Source of the DNA: JANWYU01 sp964655485
GTDB lineage: Bacteria > Bdellovibrionota > Bdellovibrionia > Bdellovibrionales > Bdellovibrionaceae
Length of the DNA: 7,149 bases
Assembly: GCA_964655485.1 (NCBI GenBank)
Contig: CAZZMS010000038.1
Coordinates: 1 to 7,149, forward strand
Direction: 5' to 3'
The notes under the pieces were generated by a model, which saw only the letters and a list, made by a program, of their open reading frames with translations, searched no databases and was not told the origin of the DNA. A program made the position numbers and the translations under genes. Of the stretch, positions 6,601 to 7,149 are shown piece after piece. Each line of letters opens with the position of its first letter. Within the stretch, counting starts at the first letter, position 1.

Positions 6601-6677
6601 TGGCGCGCTCGAGAGGATTCGAACCTCTGACCACTTGATTCGAAGTCAAGTACTCTATCCAGCTGAGCTACGAGCGC
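6601..6677 (-). tRNA. tRNA-Arg, anticodon UCG, CCA encoded
   Basis: Read on the - strand, a full cloverleaf is visible: acceptor GCGCTCG/CGAGCGC (6677-6671 with 6611-6605), D-arm GCTC/GAGT, anticodon stem CTTGA/TCAAG around loop CTTCGAA, a 5-nt variable loop, T-arm AGAGG/CCTCT around TTCGAAT, discriminator G and encoded CCA (6603-6601). Anticodon TCG reads CGA (and possibly other CGN) arginine codons. A consensus-like sigma-70 promoter lies about 50 nt upstream. The start of the chemoreceptor-rhodanese gene is 32 nt downstream with no terminator between. Confidence 0.97.
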
Positions 6678-6728
6678 AGGAACGGAAACAGGGCGAGAAA
6701 AACCAATACCTAACCTCTATCTTTTGGT

Positions 6729-6757
6729 ACTGTAGTGGGGCCACTTTTTTTTGTCAA
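6729..6757 (-). promoter_or_regulatory. Sigma-70 type promoter for tRNA-Arg
   Basis: On the - strand, TTGACA (6757-6752, perfect -35) is separated by 17 nt from TACAGT (6734-6729, 4 of 6 to the -10 consensus). Transcription would begin near 6722, about 45 nt before the mature tRNA 5' end. An A8 tract follows the -35. A perfect -35 with optimal spacing fits a stable-RNA promoter. Confidence 0.7.
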
Positions 6758-6814
6758 AAGCTCTACACAGTTGATGGGGGAAGCTATGCTCATTTCGCAG
6801 GGGGTCGAAAGCTG

Positions 6815-6838
6815 TGCTTGGTGATGACAAGCATTTTT
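6815..6838 (+). terminator. Intrinsic terminator, + strand, no obvious gene upstream
   Basis: TGCTTG (6815-6820), a 7-nt loop and CAAGCA (6828-6833) form a 6-bp stem directly followed by TTTTT (6834-6838). The orientation is +, but the features to the left are on the - strand, so the transcript it stops is unknown: an unannotated small RNA, or + strand read-through antisense to the tRNA. Confidence 0.5.
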
Positions 6839-6859
6839 CATTCATGATCCATGGATTTC

Positions 6860-6887
6860 CTTTGGGGGATGATTCCAAAGTTTTTTT
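6860..6887 (+). terminator. Second intrinsic terminator, + strand
   Basis: CTTTGG (6860-6865), a 9-nt loop and CCAAAG (6875-6880) form a 6-bp stem followed by seven T (6881-6887). It lies 22 nt after the first + terminator and about 100 nt before the recombinase start. It may insulate that gene from upstream + strand transcription. Confidence 0.5.
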
Positions 6888-6973
6888 AGGGAGTCATCCC
6901 TCATCGGTTTGGTTAAGAAAATCTGGGGTGCCTGTCTGACGCTAGGAAACATTGCATTCCCAGCGAGGCTTAT

Positions 6974-6979
6974 TACAAT
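6974..6979 (+). promoter_or_regulatory. Possible -10 box giving a leaderless recombinase transcript
   Basis: TACAAT matches 5 of 6 bases of the -10 consensus. It ends 7 nt before the ATG at 6987, so transcription would begin at or beside the start codon. The -35 is weak (TTGCAT at 6952-6957, 16 nt spacer). The box lies inside a near-palindrome CTTATT-AC-AATAAG (6969-6982) that could be an operator. Confidence 0.3.
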
Positions 6980-6986
6980 AAGAAAT

Positions 6987-7149
6987 ATGCTACTGAAACA
7001 TTGGGTCGAGTTTTTTGAGGATTTAAAATGGGTGAGAGGGCGTTCTGACCACACGGTTCAAGCCTACCGCCACGACCTCGAGTTATATCAGGAGTTTCTG
7101 GAGCAAGGAAAGTCACTGGACCAAATTTTCGTTTTTCTTGCTCATAGAG
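6987..7149 (+). CDS. Xer-type tyrosine recombinase, N-terminal fragment (3' end outside window)
   Basis: ATG at 6987 opens a frame that runs to the window edge without a stop, giving 54 residues. The segment EFFEDLKWVRGRSDHTVQAY followed by RHDLELYQEFL matches the N-terminal core-binding (SAM-like) domain of XerC/XerD: a helix, the S-x-H/N-T-x-x-x-Y-x-x-D-L core motif and a second helix. Xer proteins resolve chromosome dimers at dif during division; related integrases use the same domain for mobile elements, and the catalytic Arg/His/Tyr residues are outside the window, so XerC, XerD or integrase cannot be separated. The frame remains open upstream to 6873, but there is no ATG there and the homology begins after 6987. 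No Shine-Dalgarno is visible, and a possible -10 box 7 nt upstream suggests a leaderless message. Confidence 0.75.
   Translation, partial: MLLKHWVEFFEDLKWVRGRSDHTVQAYRHDLELYQEFLEQGKSLDQIFVFLAHR

Larger units (their letters stand above)
6678..6986. other. 309-nt intergenic region between tRNA-Arg and the recombinase gene
   Basis: I find no convincing protein gene here. It holds the - strand tRNA promoter (6729-6757), two good and one weak +-strand stem/T-tract terminators (6815-6838, 6860-6887, 6734-6752), an 11-bp imperfect stem (6866-6876 with 6890-6900, one G-U pair in + strand RNA) that competes with the second terminator, and a candidate promoter just before the recombinase start. No plausible + strand promoter or start is clear before the terminators. 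Confidence 0.6.

Noticed and set aside
6569..6649. Upstream extension of the receptor-rhodanese protein by 27 residues
   Set aside because: The extra codons are tRNA-Arg sequence read as protein; the ATG at 6568 has its own ribosome binding site and normal N-terminus.
6601..7149. Integrated element at the tRNA with the recombinase as its integrase
   Set aside because: The recombinase fragment looks like XerC/XerD, the tRNA 3' end points away from it, and no repeat of the tRNA 3' end is seen in the window.
1..7149. CRISPR array, insertion sequence ends or long repeats
   Set aside because: No regularly spaced repeats, transposase frames or terminal inverted repeats were seen on either strand.

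Overview
The window reads as chromosomal DNA of a Gram-negative bacterium. It has a C-terminal outer-membrane barrel ending in Phe, two lipobox lipoproteins, an inner-membrane ABC exporter-like pair, a cytoplasmic chemoreceptor-type protein, a tRNA-Arg and the start of a Xer-type recombinase. The protein style (wide-spectrum small lipoproteins, a TIGR04551-like barrel, a soluble chemoreceptor fused to rhodanese) suggests Bdellovibrionota or a related former-deltaproteobacterial lineage. That is recall of style and not a marker-based placement.

Left block, + strand (3-3703): a 5'-truncated outer-membrane beta-barrel gene, a 137-nt gap, then a tight three-gene unit: a membrane-anchored DUF3299 protein, an ABC ATPase and an FtsX/MacB-like permease. 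The last two overlap by ATGA, and an intrinsic terminator at 3747-3764 closes the unit. DUF3299, this ATPase type and this permease type occur together in zinc-responsive operons of Pseudomonas and Vibrio. The His-rich DUF2796 partner of those operons is not visible here. The upstream barrel could be an outer-membrane partner, but nothing proves it.

Middle block, - strand (3823-5277): two lipoprotein genes, 24 nt apart, each with a strong Shine-Dalgarno. They converge on the ABC unit. I do not recognise either family. Just upstream lie a good sigma-54 (-24/-12) match and an 8-bp inverted repeat whose promoter-distal arm contains the ribosome binding site.

Right block: on the - strand, a strong sigma-70 promoter drives tRNA-Arg(UCG). 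It is followed after 32 nt by a 369-residue protein that fuses a soluble chemoreceptor signalling hairpin to a C-terminal rhodanese domain with an intact Cys loop. This fusion is the most unusual protein in the window. The 309-nt stretch between the tRNA and the recombinase gene holds the tRNA promoter, two or three +-strand stem/T-tract terminators with no obvious + gene before them, and a possible leaderless start for the recombinase, which runs off the right edge.

Most of the window is explained by known domain families. The candidates for something new are the chemoreceptor-rhodanese fusion, the unrecognised lipoprotein pair with its control region, and the unexplained terminator cluster.
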